From: JTS-AC122 sp050246015
GTDB lineage: Bacteria; Planctomycetota; Phycisphaerae; Phycisphaerales; UBA1924
Direction of reading: 5' to 3'
DNA: 64,000 nt
NCBI GenBank assembly: GCA_050246015.1
Contig: JBFWWU010000017.1
Location: 22,304 to 86,303 of the forward strand
Part shown: piece by piece, positions 52,832-61,818 of the stretch
Layout: every line of letters starts with the position of its first letter
Position numbering within the stretch: the first letter of the stretch is position 1
The notes under the pieces: model-generated
What the model was told of the DNA's origin: nothing
Databases searched by the model: none
The model's input: only the letters and a program-made list of their open reading frames with translations
Translations under genes and position numbers: made by a program

Positions 52832-53377
52832 ATGCTGGTTCTCTCACGTCTGCGCGACGAGACGATCATGATTGGCGACGAGATCGAGATCACGATCGTG
52901 GATATCCGAGGCGACAAGGTGCGCCTCGGGATCAACGCGCCGACACGCGTCTCCGTACACCGCAAAGAGGTGTACGAGGCGATCAGGCAAGAAAACTCAC
53001 ACGCCGCGCGGGCGGCGACGACGGAGATGGACTTCCCCTTGCGGGCGGCTTCCCATCCATCCGCCCCGCCCGCTGCCGCCCCACGCCCCGTCCCGACGGC
53101 CGCGACGCCGAGGCGAACTGCTCAGCACGCGCCGGTCACGAGCCTGCCGCGTCCGAGCGCTTCGTCCGCGCTTTGCCCACCCCACCCCGCTGCGTCCGCG
53201 CGAACGCTGGCCGTGCCGGCTCGCGCCCAGACGGTGGGAGGGTCGATGATGCGAACCCGGCGGCGCGACGGCCCACCCGACCGGGCCCCCCCGCCCCCCC
53301 CGCCCCCCCCACCCGCCACGTCGGCGCCGCCTGGCTCGGCGTGGCCGGCAGCCAGCGCGGAGGCATCGCATGCGTGA
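52832..53377 (+). CDS. csrA: Carbon storage/translation regulator CsrA with long Pro/Ala tail
   Basis: 181 residues; normal CsrA is 60-75. Residues 1-~58 are a complete CsrA domain (MLVLSRLRDETIMIGDEIEI, then GDKVRLGINAPTRVSVHRKE), which binds A-N-GGA sites over ribosome sites. The remaining ~120 residues are Pro/Ala/Arg-rich with a proline run coded by a C-rich tract (53284-53311). In FliW-bearing bacteria the CsrA C-terminus contacts FliW, but such a length is unusual. AAAGGAG seven bases before the ATG supports the start. Confidence 0.9.
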   Translation: MLVLSRLRDETIMIGDEIEITIVDIRGDKVRLGINAPTRVSVHRKEVYEAIRQENSHAARAATTEMDFPLRAASHPSAPPAAAPRPVPTAATPRRTAQHAPVTSLPRPSASSALCPPHPAASARTLAVPARAQTVGGSMMRTRRRDGPPDRAPPPPPPPPPATSAPPGSAWPAASAEASHA

Positions 53378-53568
53378 ATGAGCCCGCGACCTGTCCGAAC
53401 AGCGTCACCTTCTCGGGATCTCCCTGGCCACGGCGCATGGGGACCCCTCACCGCACCCCGCCGTATTTCACTACCGAACGCCACGTCGCCCTTCGAGTCA
53501 TTCGTCCCACGGGCAACGGCGGCGAACGGAACGACGACCACACGTAGCCTCAATCAAGGAGGATTGCC

Positions 53569-55098
53569 ATGGCTAGGATCAATACGAATGTCTCGAGTCT
53601 CCTGGCGCGAGCGAACCTGAACCGCGCCAACGATGATCTGACCGTGCGACTTCAGCGGCTCTCCACGGGCCTGCAGATCAACCGCGGGGCGGACAACCCG
53701 GCGGGCCTGATCGTCTCCGAGCGCCTGCGCTCGGAAATCTCGGGGATCAACCAGGCGGTGGACAACTCCCAGCGCGCCTCGTCGGTCATCGCGACGACGG
53801 AGGGGGCGCTGGCGGAGGTGGCCGACCTGCTCAACTCGATCACCGCGCTGGTCGTCGAGGCGGGGAACACCGGCGCGATCTCGGACGAGGAACGTCGCGC
53901 CAACCAACTCCAGATCGACTCGGCGATCGACTCGATCACCCGCATCTCCAACAGCACATCATTCGGCGGGCTCAAACTCCTCAATGGTGAACTGGACTAC
54001 GTCCTCTCCGGGTTGGCCAGCGACGAGATCACGCAGGCGAGGATCAACGGCGCGAACTTCAACGGCCAGCCGCAGGTGCAGGTGAACGTCCAGGTCATCG
54101 CGTCGGCGCAGACCGCGAACCTGTACCTGAGCGCGTCGACGGGCCGGTTCGTATCGACGACCACGATCGAGGTGGCCGGACCGCTGGGGGTCCAGTCGCT
54201 GGAGATCCTGTCCTCGACCCCGCTGGCCGAAGTGGTCGCCGCGATCAACACGCTCACGGGCGCCACGGGCGTCACCGCGTCGCTGATCAATCCATCCGAT
54301 GCGACGTCGGGCATGGTCTTCTCGTCGCAGGACTTCGGGTCGGGCGCGTACGTATCGGTGCAGCGCCTGCAGGGGCCGTCGGATGGCGGCTGGCTCCGGA
54401 CGCTGAAGTTGGGCGACGCGGACCAGGTGCCCGGGACGTTCTCGTTCTCGGACCCGACCACCCTGGCGCTGCTCACCCGGTCCAACCGCGACACGGGCCG
54501 AGACGTGGATGCCATCGTCAACGGCGTCCGCGCCAACGGGCGAGGCCTGCGCCTCTCGCTCCAGAACTCGACCTCGCTCAGCATGGACCTGCTGCTGAGC
54601 CAGACGACCGGAACCAGCAACGGCGCGACGACCTCCTTCTATATCACCGGCGGGGGCGCGCTCTACCAACTCGGCGGGCAGATCAACACGTCCCAGCAAT
54701 CGAACATCGGAGTGCAATCCGTGGCGGCAACACGACTCGGCGGCACGCTCATCAATGGGGAACTTCAGTTCCTGTCCTCGCTCAAATCGGGCGGCACGAA
54801 CGATCTCCGGTCGAAGAACTTCTCGGATGCCAGCAAGATCCTGACGTCCGCCGCCGACGAGGTTTCGCTGGTTCGCGGACGACTCGGGGCGTTCGAGAAG
54901 AACACGCTGGATACCAACGTCCGCTCGCTCCAGATCGCGATCGAGAACCTGACGGCGAGCGAGTCGCGGATCCGCGACGCCGACTTTGCGGCCGAGACCA
55001 GCGCGCTGACGCGGTCGCAGATCCTGACCAGCGCGGGGACGTCGGTGCTGGCGCTGGCGAACTCGCAGTCGCAGCAGGTGCTGCAGTTGCTCGGGTAA
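53569..55098 (+). CDS. fliC: Flagellin 1
   Basis: 509 residues. Conserved flagellin ends: ARINTNVSSLLARANLNRAN..LSTGLQINRGADNPAG at the N-terminus and SRIRDADFAAETSALTRSQI..VLQLLG at the C-terminus, which form the filament core. The surface part (~165-420) holds a hook-IN-like segment (QSLEILSSTPLAEVVAAI). No signal peptide; export is by the flagellar type III system. AAGGAGG lies seven bases before the ATG and contains a GGA that CsrA could cover. Confidence 0.96.
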   Translation: MARINTNVSSLLARANLNRANDDLTVRLQRLSTGLQINRGADNPAGLIVSERLRSEISGINQAVDNSQRASSVIATTEGALAEVADLLNSITALVVEAGNTGAISDEERRANQLQIDSAIDSITRISNSTSFGGLKLLNGELDYVLSGLASDEITQARINGANFNGQPQVQVNVQVIASAQTANLYLSASTGRFVSTTTIEVAGPLGVQSLEILSSTPLAEVVAAINTLTGATGVTASLINPSDATSGMVFSSQDFGSGAYVSVQRLQGPSDGGWLRTLKLGDADQVPGTFSFSDPTTLALLTRSNRDTGRDVDAIVNGVRANGRGLRLSLQNSTSLSMDLLLSQTTGTSNGATTSFYITGGGALYQLGGQINTSQQSNIGVQSVAATRLGGTLINGELQFLSSLKSGGTNDLRSKNFSDASKILTSAADEVSLVRGRLGAFEKNTLDTNVRSLQIAIENLTASESRIRDADFAAETSALTRSQILTSAGTSVLALANSQSQQVLQLLG

Positions 55099-55148
55099 CG
55101 GTCGCGATTCCGATAACACGTGACTCGCACGTGAACGGTGTTTCTTCA

Positions 55149-55181
55149 CCTCTCCCGCTCGCCCGCGGGAGAGGTTTTTTT
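55149..55181 (+). terminator. Rho-independent terminator after flagellin 1
   Basis: CCTCTCCCGC (55149-55158), a 6-base loop and GCGGGAGAGG (55165-55174) form a perfect 10-bp stem, followed by seven T (55175-55181), 51 bases after the flagellin stop. Confidence 0.92.
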
Positions 55182-55424
55182 CGCGGTTCCGGGAAAAATA
55201 TGTGGACCGGAGATGATGTTGACTGAACGCGCGTCCGTCACCACCCGATCTCATGGGCTGCACACTCGCCATAGGCAGGCGAGAGCAACTCGCGCCCGGT
55301 ACGGATGCCGGGCCAGGGCCGAGTACCGGCCTTGTCACGGCAAGCCGCTCGTCGCGGCAGCGTCCCTCGCGAAGGGAGGCGCCCCCCGTCGGGGCGCCAG
55401 TTACGCAAGTGCACGGAGGACACC
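55182..55424 (+). promoter_or_regulatory. Leader region of flagellin 2 with GC hairpin
   Basis: 243 bases between the flagellin 1 terminator and flagellin 2. It must hold the flagellin 2 promoter, but no certain -35/-10 or sigma-28 box was found. GGCGCCCC-CCGTC-GGGGCGCC (55378-55398) is a perfect 8-bp hairpin ending 16 bases before the ribosome site GGAGG (55415-55419). GGA triplets occur just 5' of the hairpin and in the ribosome site, a pattern that could bind CsrA. Confidence 0.45.
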
Positions 55425-56942
55425 ATGAGTCGGATTAACACGAACGTCCAGTCACTGATTGCCCAGCGCGTGCTGGGCTTCAACAACCGGTCGCAGAACC
55501 AGTCCTTGGAGCGGCTGAGCACGGGTCTGCGGATCAACCGCGGAAAGGACGACCCCGCGGGCCTGATCGCGTCGGAGAATTTGCGCGCGGAGAAGTCGAA
55601 GATTAACGCCGCGATCGCGAACGCGGACCGGGCGGACCAGGTCGCGAACATCGCCGAGGGCGGGTTCCAGGAGATCAGCAACCTGCTGACCGACCTGCAG
55701 GGACTGATCACGACGTCGGCGAACGGCGCGGGCCTCTCGCAGGAAGAGAAGGAAGCCAATCAGCTCCAGATCGACTCGATCCTCCAGACGATCGACCGGA
55801 TCTCCGACGCGACGAGTTTCCAGGGCAAGAAACTGCTCAACGGCGGGTTTGACTACTCGACCGAGAGCATCGACGCGGGCGTCACCGACTACAAGATCAA
55901 CGGCGCCAAACTCACCAACGGGGACGACCTGGCGGTGAAGGCGATCGTCACGACCTCGGCGCAGCAGGCCGGGCTGTTCCTGTCCACGGGCGGGAACATC
56001 GACCTGGGCGGCGCGGTGGGCTCGACGTTCACCATCGAAATCTCGGGCGCGCTGGGCTCTCGCGAACTCTCGTTCGCCTCCGGCACCACGCTCTCGGACA
56101 TCGCCGAGGCGATCAACTCGTTCACCAACGTCACCGGCCTGACGGCGACCGCCTCGGGCACGGGCCTGCGCCTGGACTCCGAGTCCTACGGGTCCAACGC
56201 CTTCGCGTCCGTGAAGGTCATCAGCTCGGCGAACATCCAGGGCACCGGCGTGGGCGTCTACACCCTCGAATCCGACGACACCAACACCGCCGACACCTCG
56301 ACGGGCGTGGCGTTCTCGAACAACGGCGCTCGCAACGGCATCCGCGACGAGGGCCAGGACATCGTCGCGACCATCAACGGCATCCGCGCGACCGCCAACG
56401 GGAAGACCGCCAGCATCAACACCGACTTCCTCAACATCGAGATCACCTTCGACGACACCACGGCGACGACGCTGGGATCGGTCGATGCGCTCACGATCAA
56501 CGGCGGCGGCGCGGACTTCCAACTCGCCGGCAACGTGGACATCGCCGGCAAGGTGTCGCTGGGCATCCGCGATACCTCCAGCCGCAAACTCGGCAACTCG
56601 TCGCTGGGATACCTGGCGGACTTGGCGTCGGGCAAGTCGCTGAACATCATCGATTCGTCGGACCTCTCGGATGCGCAGAAGGTCGTCGAGGAAGCGATCC
56701 GGCAGGTGTCGTCGGCCCGCGGACGGCTGGGCGCGTTCCAGAAGAACACCGTCGGGGCGACCATCCGAAGCCTGAGCGTGGCGTTCGAGAACACCGCGGC
56801 CGCCGAGTCGCAGATCCGTGACGCCGATTTCGCCAGCGAGACCGCGGCGCTGACCCGCAGCCAGATCCTGGCGGCGGCGTCGACGAACGTGCTCGCCTTG
56901 GCGAACCAGCAGCCGCAGGCCGCCCTGCAGCTCCTCGGATAA
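55425..56942 (+). CDS. Flagellin 2
   Basis: 505 residues, paralogue of flagellin 1. N-terminus SRINTNVQSLIAQRVLGFNN..LSTGLRINRGKDDPAG, C-terminus SQIRDADFASETAALTRSQI..AALQLLG. The middle differs from flagellin 1 but has the same hook-IN-like segment (SGTTLSDIAEAINSFT). GGAGG is five bases before the ATG; an upstream extension of the frame passes through the leader hairpin and is rejected. It has its own terminator, so the two flagellins can be expressed separately. Confidence 0.95.
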   Translation: MSRINTNVQSLIAQRVLGFNNRSQNQSLERLSTGLRINRGKDDPAGLIASENLRAEKSKINAAIANADRADQVANIAEGGFQEISNLLTDLQGLITTSANGAGLSQEEKEANQLQIDSILQTIDRISDATSFQGKKLLNGGFDYSTESIDAGVTDYKINGAKLTNGDDLAVKAIVTTSAQQAGLFLSTGGNIDLGGAVGSTFTIEISGALGSRELSFASGTTLSDIAEAINSFTNVTGLTATASGTGLRLDSESYGSNAFASVKVISSANIQGTGVGVYTLESDDTNTADTSTGVAFSNNGARNGIRDEGQDIVATINGIRATANGKTASINTDFLNIEITFDDTTATTLGSVDALTINGGGADFQLAGNVDIAGKVSLGIRDTSSRKLGNSSLGYLADLASGKSLNIIDSSDLSDAQKVVEEAIRQVSSARGRLGAFQKNTVGATIRSLSVAFENTAAAESQIRDADFASETAALTRSQILAAASTNVLALANQQPQAALQLLG

Positions 56943-56971
56943 GCCGACGCTGAGCGTGTGAACTCCTCTTC

Positions 56972-57006
56972 CCGCCCGCTGCTCTTTTCGAGCAGCGGGC
57001 GGTTTT
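56972..57006 (+). terminator. Rho-independent terminator after flagellin 2
   Basis: CCGCCCGCTGCTC (56972-56984), loop TTTTC, GAGCAGCGGGCGG (56990-57002): a perfect 13-bp stem followed by TTTT. It starts 29 bases after the flagellin 2 stop and excludes the long open frame that overlaps it as the start of the next gene. Confidence 0.9.
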
Positions 57007-57080
57007 CATTTCGGAGCGGGGGCCGAGGATCCGCCCGCGTGCGCTCGAACGCCAACGGGTCCGGGCTACACTCCGAGGCT

Positions 57081-58196
57081 GTGGTCAGCGCATCCTCAAC
57101 GCCATCTCGTCGCGACCTGTGGAACGTGCTGGCGAAGTTAGCGCCGGTGGTGGCGCTGGTGCTGCTGGTGGTGGTGCTGTGCATCTTCAGCGAGCCGTTC
57201 CGCAAGCCGGAGAACTTCGTCAAGATCGTGAACCAGTGGTCGTTCGTAGGGATCGTCGCGATCGGGATGACGTGGGTCATCATCGTGGGGGGGATCGATC
57301 TGTCGGTGGGTTCGATGGTGGCGCTGCTGGCGGGGGCGGGCATGATGGCGATGAACCGGGTGTACGCGCAGCAGGTGCTGGACGCACTGCCGGCGGAACT
57401 CAGGTCCACGACCGCGCTTGCCGATGTGCTCATGGTCGCCCCGAGCGCCGTGAAGGACGCGGTATCGATCTGGCCGGCAGTTGGAGCGGGCGCGGCGATC
57501 ATGCTGATCGGGGGCGGGCTGTTGGGGCTTCTCAACGGGCTGGGGATCACGGTCGGGCGGCTGGCGCCGTTCATTGCCACTCTCGGGACGATGGCGATCT
57601 ATCGGTCGCTGATCCTGGCGCCGACGCAAGGGTCGGAGATTCGGGGCGCGATCCCGGCGTTCGGGGAGTTCGCCGCGCCGCAGCACGGGGTGGTGATCCC
57701 GCTCATCGAGTCGTCTCGCGGGAGGCCGCTGGTGGCGACATGGCCGATCATTCTGTTCTTCTCCATCGCGGTCGTCGCCGAACTTTCGCTGCGTTGTACG
57801 TCGTTCGGGCGGCAGACGCTGGCGATCGGCGACAACCCGGCGGCGGCGCGGTACGCGGGGATCCGCGTCGGGCGCGTAACGACGGCGGTGTACGTGATGA
57901 GCGGGATCCTGTGCGGGGTCGCCGCGCTGCTCAACGCGAGCCGTTTGAACTCGGTGTCGTCTTCGCAGACGGGCATGATGTACGAACTGGACGCGATCGC
58001 CGCGGTCGTGATCGGGGGGACGTCGATGCGCGGGGGATCGGGCTGGATCATCGGCACGGTGGTCGGCGTGCTGCTGCTGGGGGTGATCGACAACATGCTG
58101 CTGATGCTGGACGTCAACACGCACCTGCAGGGGCTCGTGAAGGGCTGTATCATCATCGCCGCGGTGCTGTTCCAACGATCGCGCGCGGCACGGTAA
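57081..58196 (+). CDS. ABC sugar transporter permease (RbsC type)
   Basis: About 371 residues from a GTG at 57081 (another GTG at 57039 is possible). Eight to ten membrane segments. Family marks of the ribose/galactofuranose permeases: GMTWVIIVGGIDLSVGSMVAL, NGLGITVGRLAPFIATLGTM, LAIGDNPAAARYAGI and IAAVVIGGTSMRGGSG. It differs from E. coli RbsC by a ~55-residue insertion after helix 3 (VYAQQVLDALPAEL region). The binding protein follows 33 bases on; no ATPase gene is near. Confidence 0.9.
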   Translation: MVSASSTPSRRDLWNVLAKLAPVVALVLLVVVLCIFSEPFRKPENFVKIVNQWSFVGIVAIGMTWVIIVGGIDLSVGSMVALLAGAGMMAMNRVYAQQVLDALPAELRSTTALADVLMVAPSAVKDAVSIWPAVGAGAAIMLIGGGLLGLLNGLGITVGRLAPFIATLGTMAIYRSLILAPTQGSEIRGAIPAFGEFAAPQHGVVIPLIESSRGRPLVATWPIILFFSIAVVAELSLRCTSFGRQTLAIGDNPAAARYAGIRVGRVTTAVYVMSGILCGVAALLNASRLNSVSSSQTGMMYELDAIAAVVIGGTSMRGGSGWIIGTVVGVLLLGVIDNMLLMLDVNTHLQGLVKGCIIIAAVLFQRSRAAR

Positions 58197-58229
58197 ACCA
58201 GAGCGGCACTCAGAACTCAAGGAGCACCC

Positions 58230-59234
58230 ATGTCAAAGCTTGTTTCGATTCTCGCGGTCGCCGGCGCTGTCGTCGGGGTCTCGTTGCTCGCAGGCCTGTC
58301 GTCGCCCGTTGAGGTTGCAGCGACGAAGGTGGTGCAGCCCGCGAAGAAGAAGTACAAGATCGGCGTGTCGGTGCCGGCGGCGGATCACGGCTGGACGGCG
58401 GGCGTGGGGTACTGGGCCAAGCGGGCGATGGACCTGTATCCGGACGTGGACTGGGTCTACTCGACCGCGACGACGCCGGACAAGCAGATCGCCGACGTTG
58501 AGGGGATGGTCACCAAGGGAATCGACGGGCTGGTGATCCTGGCGACGGAGTCGGCGCCGCTCACGCCGACAGCCAAGCGCCTGCACGAGCAGGGCATCTT
58601 CATCGTCAACGTTGACCGCGGGTTCCTGGAGCCGGTCGCGGACATCTTCCTGGAGGGAGACAACAAGGCGTTCGGGCGCAAGAGCGCTCAGTTCGTGGCG
58701 GACAAGATGCGCAAGGAAGGACGCAAGAACCTGGTGATCCTCTCCGGGATCCCGTGCACCGTCGATTCCGACCGAGTGAACGCGGCGATGGAGGTGTTCA
58801 AGCAGTACCCGGAGATCAAGGTGCTGGGGCAGCAGCCGGCGATGTGGAACCGCGAGAAGGGGCTGAAGGTCATGGAGAACTTCCTGACCAAGTACGACAC
58901 GATCGACGCGGTATGGGCGCAGGACGACGACATCATGATGGGCGCGCTGCAGGCGATCAAGGAAGCCGGGCGTGAGAAGGAGATGTTCATCCTGGGCGGT
59001 GCGGGCATGAAGGAAGCGGTCAAGATGGTGATGGACCGGGACCCCATGGTTCCGGCGAACATCACCTATCCGCCGAGCATGATCGCCAGCGGCATCCACC
59101 TGGCGGTCAGCGTCCTGCGGGACGGGCACAAGGCGGAGGTGATGAAGTTCATGCCCCGGCACTTGATGATCGACGTCGAACTGATCACGCCCGAGAACGC
59201 GAAGGAGTACTACTTCCCCGAGTCCGTGTATTGA
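58230..59234 (+). CDS. Periplasmic sugar-binding protein of an ABC transporter
   Basis: 334 residues, type I periplasmic-binding fold of the ribose/galactose group (KYKIGVSVPAADHGWTAGV, DKQIADVEGMVTKGIDGLVI, IVNVDRG, WAQDDDIMMGALQAI). The Trp/His in DHGW, the Asp-Arg in VDRG and the DDD are the usual sugar-contact places. The N-terminus is a Sec signal peptide (~1-30) without a lipobox Cys. It forms a pair with the upstream permease and ends in a terminator. The sugar is not identifiable. Confidence 0.9.
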   Translation: MSKLVSILAVAGAVVGVSLLAGLSSPVEVAATKVVQPAKKKYKIGVSVPAADHGWTAGVGYWAKRAMDLYPDVDWVYSTATTPDKQIADVEGMVTKGIDGLVILATESAPLTPTAKRLHEQGIFIVNVDRGFLEPVADIFLEGDNKAFGRKSAQFVADKMRKEGRKNLVILSGIPCTVDSDRVNAAMEVFKQYPEIKVLGQQPAMWNREKGLKVMENFLTKYDTIDAVWAQDDDIMMGALQAIKEAGREKEMFILGGAGMKEAVKMVMDRDPMVPANITYPPSMIASGIHLAVSVLRDGHKAEVMKFMPRHLMIDVELITPENAKEYYFPESVY

Positions 59235-59298
59235 CGCGGGCGTGTTTTAATGGAATGATGGCTGTTGTCGCTCCGCGGCACATAGCGGCCAAACACAG

Positions 59299-59319
59299 AA
59301 CGGGCTCCGGCCCGTTTTT
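59299..59319 (+). terminator. Rho-independent terminator after the sugar-binding protein
   Basis: AACGGGC (59299-59305), loop TCCG, GCCCGTT (59310-59316), with the T-run continuing to 59319. It lies 65 bases after the stop. Confidence 0.85.
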
Positions 59320-59400
59320 CTTGTTCGATCCGAGCGACGCTGAAGTCGCGCGGTGTTCTTGGCGGCGGCCTGTGCCCGCCGCGACTGGCTCGGACCTGGA

Positions 59401-61134
59401 ATGAAAGCGATCGAAGAGTTCACACCGCAGTCCGAGTTTGTGCCCGCCGGGCTTCGCGCGGGCGAGTGGGCGTCGCTCGAGCCCCTGTACGCCGAGTTGC
59501 TCCGGCGTGATGCCGGCTCGCCGACCGCGCTGGAGCGGCTGATCCTGGATCGCAGCGACCTGGACGCGGCGGCAGCGGAGGCGGCCTCCGAACTCTACAT
59601 CCGCATGACCTGCCACACCGACGACCCGGTGCACACGCAGGCCTATCTCGATCACGTACAGGCCGTGCAGCCTCCACTGAAAGAGGCCGGCTTCGAACTT
59701 GACAAGAAAATCGCCGGGAACCCGCACATCGCCGGGCTCGACCCGGACCGGTACTTCATCTACCTGCGCAACATGCGATCGGGCATCGACCTGTTCAGGC
59801 CGGAAAACGTCCAGATCGAAGTAGAACTGGCGACGCTGGCGCAGGAGTACGCACAGATCTGCGGCGCGATGTCGGTGGAGTTCATGGGGCAGGAGCACAC
59901 GCTGCCCCAGATGAATGTCTATCAGGAAGACCCGGACCGGGCGGTGCGGGAACGCGCCTGGCGCGCGGTAGCCGAGCGGCGGTTCCAGGATCGCGAGCGG
60001 CTCTCGGCGATCTTCGACACGATGGTGAGGCTGCGGCACCGCATCGCGCTCAACGCCGGCTTCGAGAACTTCCGCGACTACTCGTTCCGCGCCAAGCGAC
60101 GCTTCGAGTACACCCCCGCGGACTGCGCCGGATTCGCCGCCGGCGTCGAGGCGACGGTGGTGGCCTCGCGCCGAAGACTTCAGGAACGGCGCTCGGCCGC
60201 GCTGGGCATCACATCGCTTCGTCCCTGGGACGTGGATGCGGACATCCTGCGGCGACCCCCGCTGAAGCCGTTTGCAACGGCCGGCGAACTCATCGAGCGA
60301 ACGAGCCGGGTGTTCCACCGGATGGAGCCGATGTTGGGGCGCATGTTCGATTCGCTCCGCTCGGGCGGGTGTCTGGACCTGGAGTCGCGCAAGGGCAAGG
60401 CGCCGGGCGGGTACCAGGCCAACCGCGACTGGTCGCGCCAGCCGTTCATCTTCATGAACGCCACCGGGGTGCAGGCGGACGTCGAGACCCTCCTGCACGA
60501 GGCGGGGCACGCGTTCCACGCGATCCTCTCGCGACTGGATCCCATTCTCTCCTACCGCTCGGAGATCCCCCACGAGTTCTCCGAAGTCGCGTCGATGAGC
60601 ATGGAACTGACGGCCCACCCCTTCATGGACGAGTTCTACCCGTCCGGCGCCGGCTCACGCGGCGATTCCGACCGCTCCCGCCGCGTGCACCTGGAATCGC
60701 TCAACCAACTCTTTCCCATCATCGCGAGCGTCGATCAGTTCCAACACTGGGTCTATGCGAATCCGGATCATTCTCGCGCCCAGCGAGCCGCGGCGTGGAC
60801 CGCGATCCACAACCGCTACGCCGGGCACCTGGACTGGTCGGGAATGGAAGAGATGCTCGGCGTCTCGTGGCACCGCGTGCTGCATGTCTTTGAAGTCCCG
60901 TTCTATTTCATCGAGTACGGGATCGCGCAACTCGGCGCGCTTCAGTTCTGGCGCAACTATCGACGGGACCCGACCGAGGCGATCGCGCGCTACATCGGGG
61001 CGTTGGAACTCGGTGGGTCGCGAACCATCGCGCAGCTCTATGCCAGCGCGGGCCTGACGTTTGACATGGGGCCGGGCATGATCGCCAGGCTCTGGCGCGA
61101 CGTCGACGAAGAACTGGGCAAACTCGCGGAGTAG
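59401..61134 (+). CDS. pepF: M3-family metallopeptidase, oligoendopeptidase F type
   Basis: 577 residues, typical for PepF (~600). It cuts short peptides in the cytoplasm with zinc. The active site is TLLHEAGHAFHA (HExxH, ~residues 364-375), with the third ligand Glu in HEFSEVASMSME ~25 residues later; the N-terminal helical domain and the late FYFIEYGIAQLGA motif fit the family. No signal peptide. The ATG at 59401 was preferred over an upstream one at 59353 that overlaps the terminator region. Its stop is 3 bases from a convergent gene. Confidence 0.93.
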   Translation: MKAIEEFTPQSEFVPAGLRAGEWASLEPLYAELLRRDAGSPTALERLILDRSDLDAAAAEAASELYIRMTCHTDDPVHTQAYLDHVQAVQPPLKEAGFELDKKIAGNPHIAGLDPDRYFIYLRNMRSGIDLFRPENVQIEVELATLAQEYAQICGAMSVEFMGQEHTLPQMNVYQEDPDRAVRERAWRAVAERRFQDRERLSAIFDTMVRLRHRIALNAGFENFRDYSFRAKRRFEYTPADCAGFAAGVEATVVASRRRLQERRSAALGITSLRPWDVDADILRRPPLKPFATAGELIERTSRVFHRMEPMLGRMFDSLRSGGCLDLESRKGKAPGGYQANRDWSRQPFIFMNATGVQADVETLLHEAGHAFHAILSRLDPILSYRSEIPHEFSEVASMSMELTAHPFMDEFYPSGAGSRGDSDRSRRVHLESLNQLFPIIASVDQFQHWVYANPDHSRAQRAAAWTAIHNRYAGHLDWSGMEEMLGVSWHRVLHVFEVPFYFIEYGIAQLGALQFWRNYRRDPTEAIARYIGALELGGSRTIAQLYASAGLTFDMGPGMIARLWRDVDEELGKLAE

Positions 61135-61137
61135 CGT

Positions 61138-61818
61138 CTACCCCCGCCGGCGGCGCATCATCGCGCCGAGCCCGAGCACGCCGACGGCGCCCGCGGCCGG
61201 CGCGGGCGTCACCACCACGTTGTCAACCTGCCAATACCAGTTCCAGTCGTTCTCATTCGGGTCGTAGTAGTGAAAGCGGAACTGGACTTCCTGGCCCGCG
61301 AAGTCGTCCAGGGCTACCACGACGGGCTCGCCGATCGGATTGCCGAACGAGTCGCCGTGGTCTTCGTTCCATCGGAGCAGGTTGATCCACGTCCCCGATT
61401 CCGAGCCGACGAGCCGGATGTCCAGGTCGGCGAAGTCGCTCCCGGCAAGGTTCTGGTAGTTGCTGAGGTAAGACAGCGTCAGGCCGGATTCGCTGGGGAG
61501 CAGGAGGTGCGGCGTGAGGAGGGCGATGTCGTATTCGATCCCATCGCCGGGGGAGTCTGAATCCGCCATGGCGGCGGTTCCGTCGGCGCCCGTGTAGTTG
61601 TCGTATGTCATCGGCGAAGTGAGGCCCCAGGTCAGGGCGCTCCCGCCGGGCTGGTAGTCCTCGATCGTCCACGCGGCCGGGATACCGGCGTTGAAGTTCT
61701 CGTTGAGCACGTCGGCTCGGGCTTCGCCCCCGAGCCACATGGCGCCGGTCATCACGGCGATGCGGGCAAGCGGCACACCGGCGCGGCGATCCCGCCGCGA
61801 CACTTCTGGCGTCTTCAT
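61138..61818 (-). CDS. Secreted protein with PEP-CTERM-like sorting tail
   Basis: 226 residues, GGGAG seven bases before the ATG. Signal peptide with Arg-rich start (~1-36, to GEARAD). The body is a beta-sandwich of the choice-of-anchor type: TWGLTSPMTYDNYTG, acidic DSDSPGDGIEYD, then WYWQVDNVVV. The end VTPAPAAGAVGVLGLGAMMRRRRG is a short Pro-x-Pro, hydrophobic helix and Arg cluster, as in exosortase substrates. It is probably an envelope or surface protein. Confidence 0.8.
   Translation of the reverse strand: MKTPEVSRRDRRAGVPLARIAVMTGAMWLGGEARADVLNENFNAGIPAAWTIEDYQPGGSALTWGLTSPMTYDNYTGADGTAAMADSDSPGDGIEYDIALLTPHLLLPSESGLTLSYLSNYQNLAGSDFADLDIRLVGSESGTWINLLRWNEDHGDSFGNPIGEPVVVALDDFAGQEVQFRFHYYDPNENDWNWYWQVDNVVVTPAPAAGAVGVLGLGAMMRRRRG

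Noticed and set aside
56958..57080. Upstream start for the ABC permease
   Set aside because: It would place the start codon in front of and through the flagellin 2 terminator, and the extra residues are Ser/Arg-rich without character.
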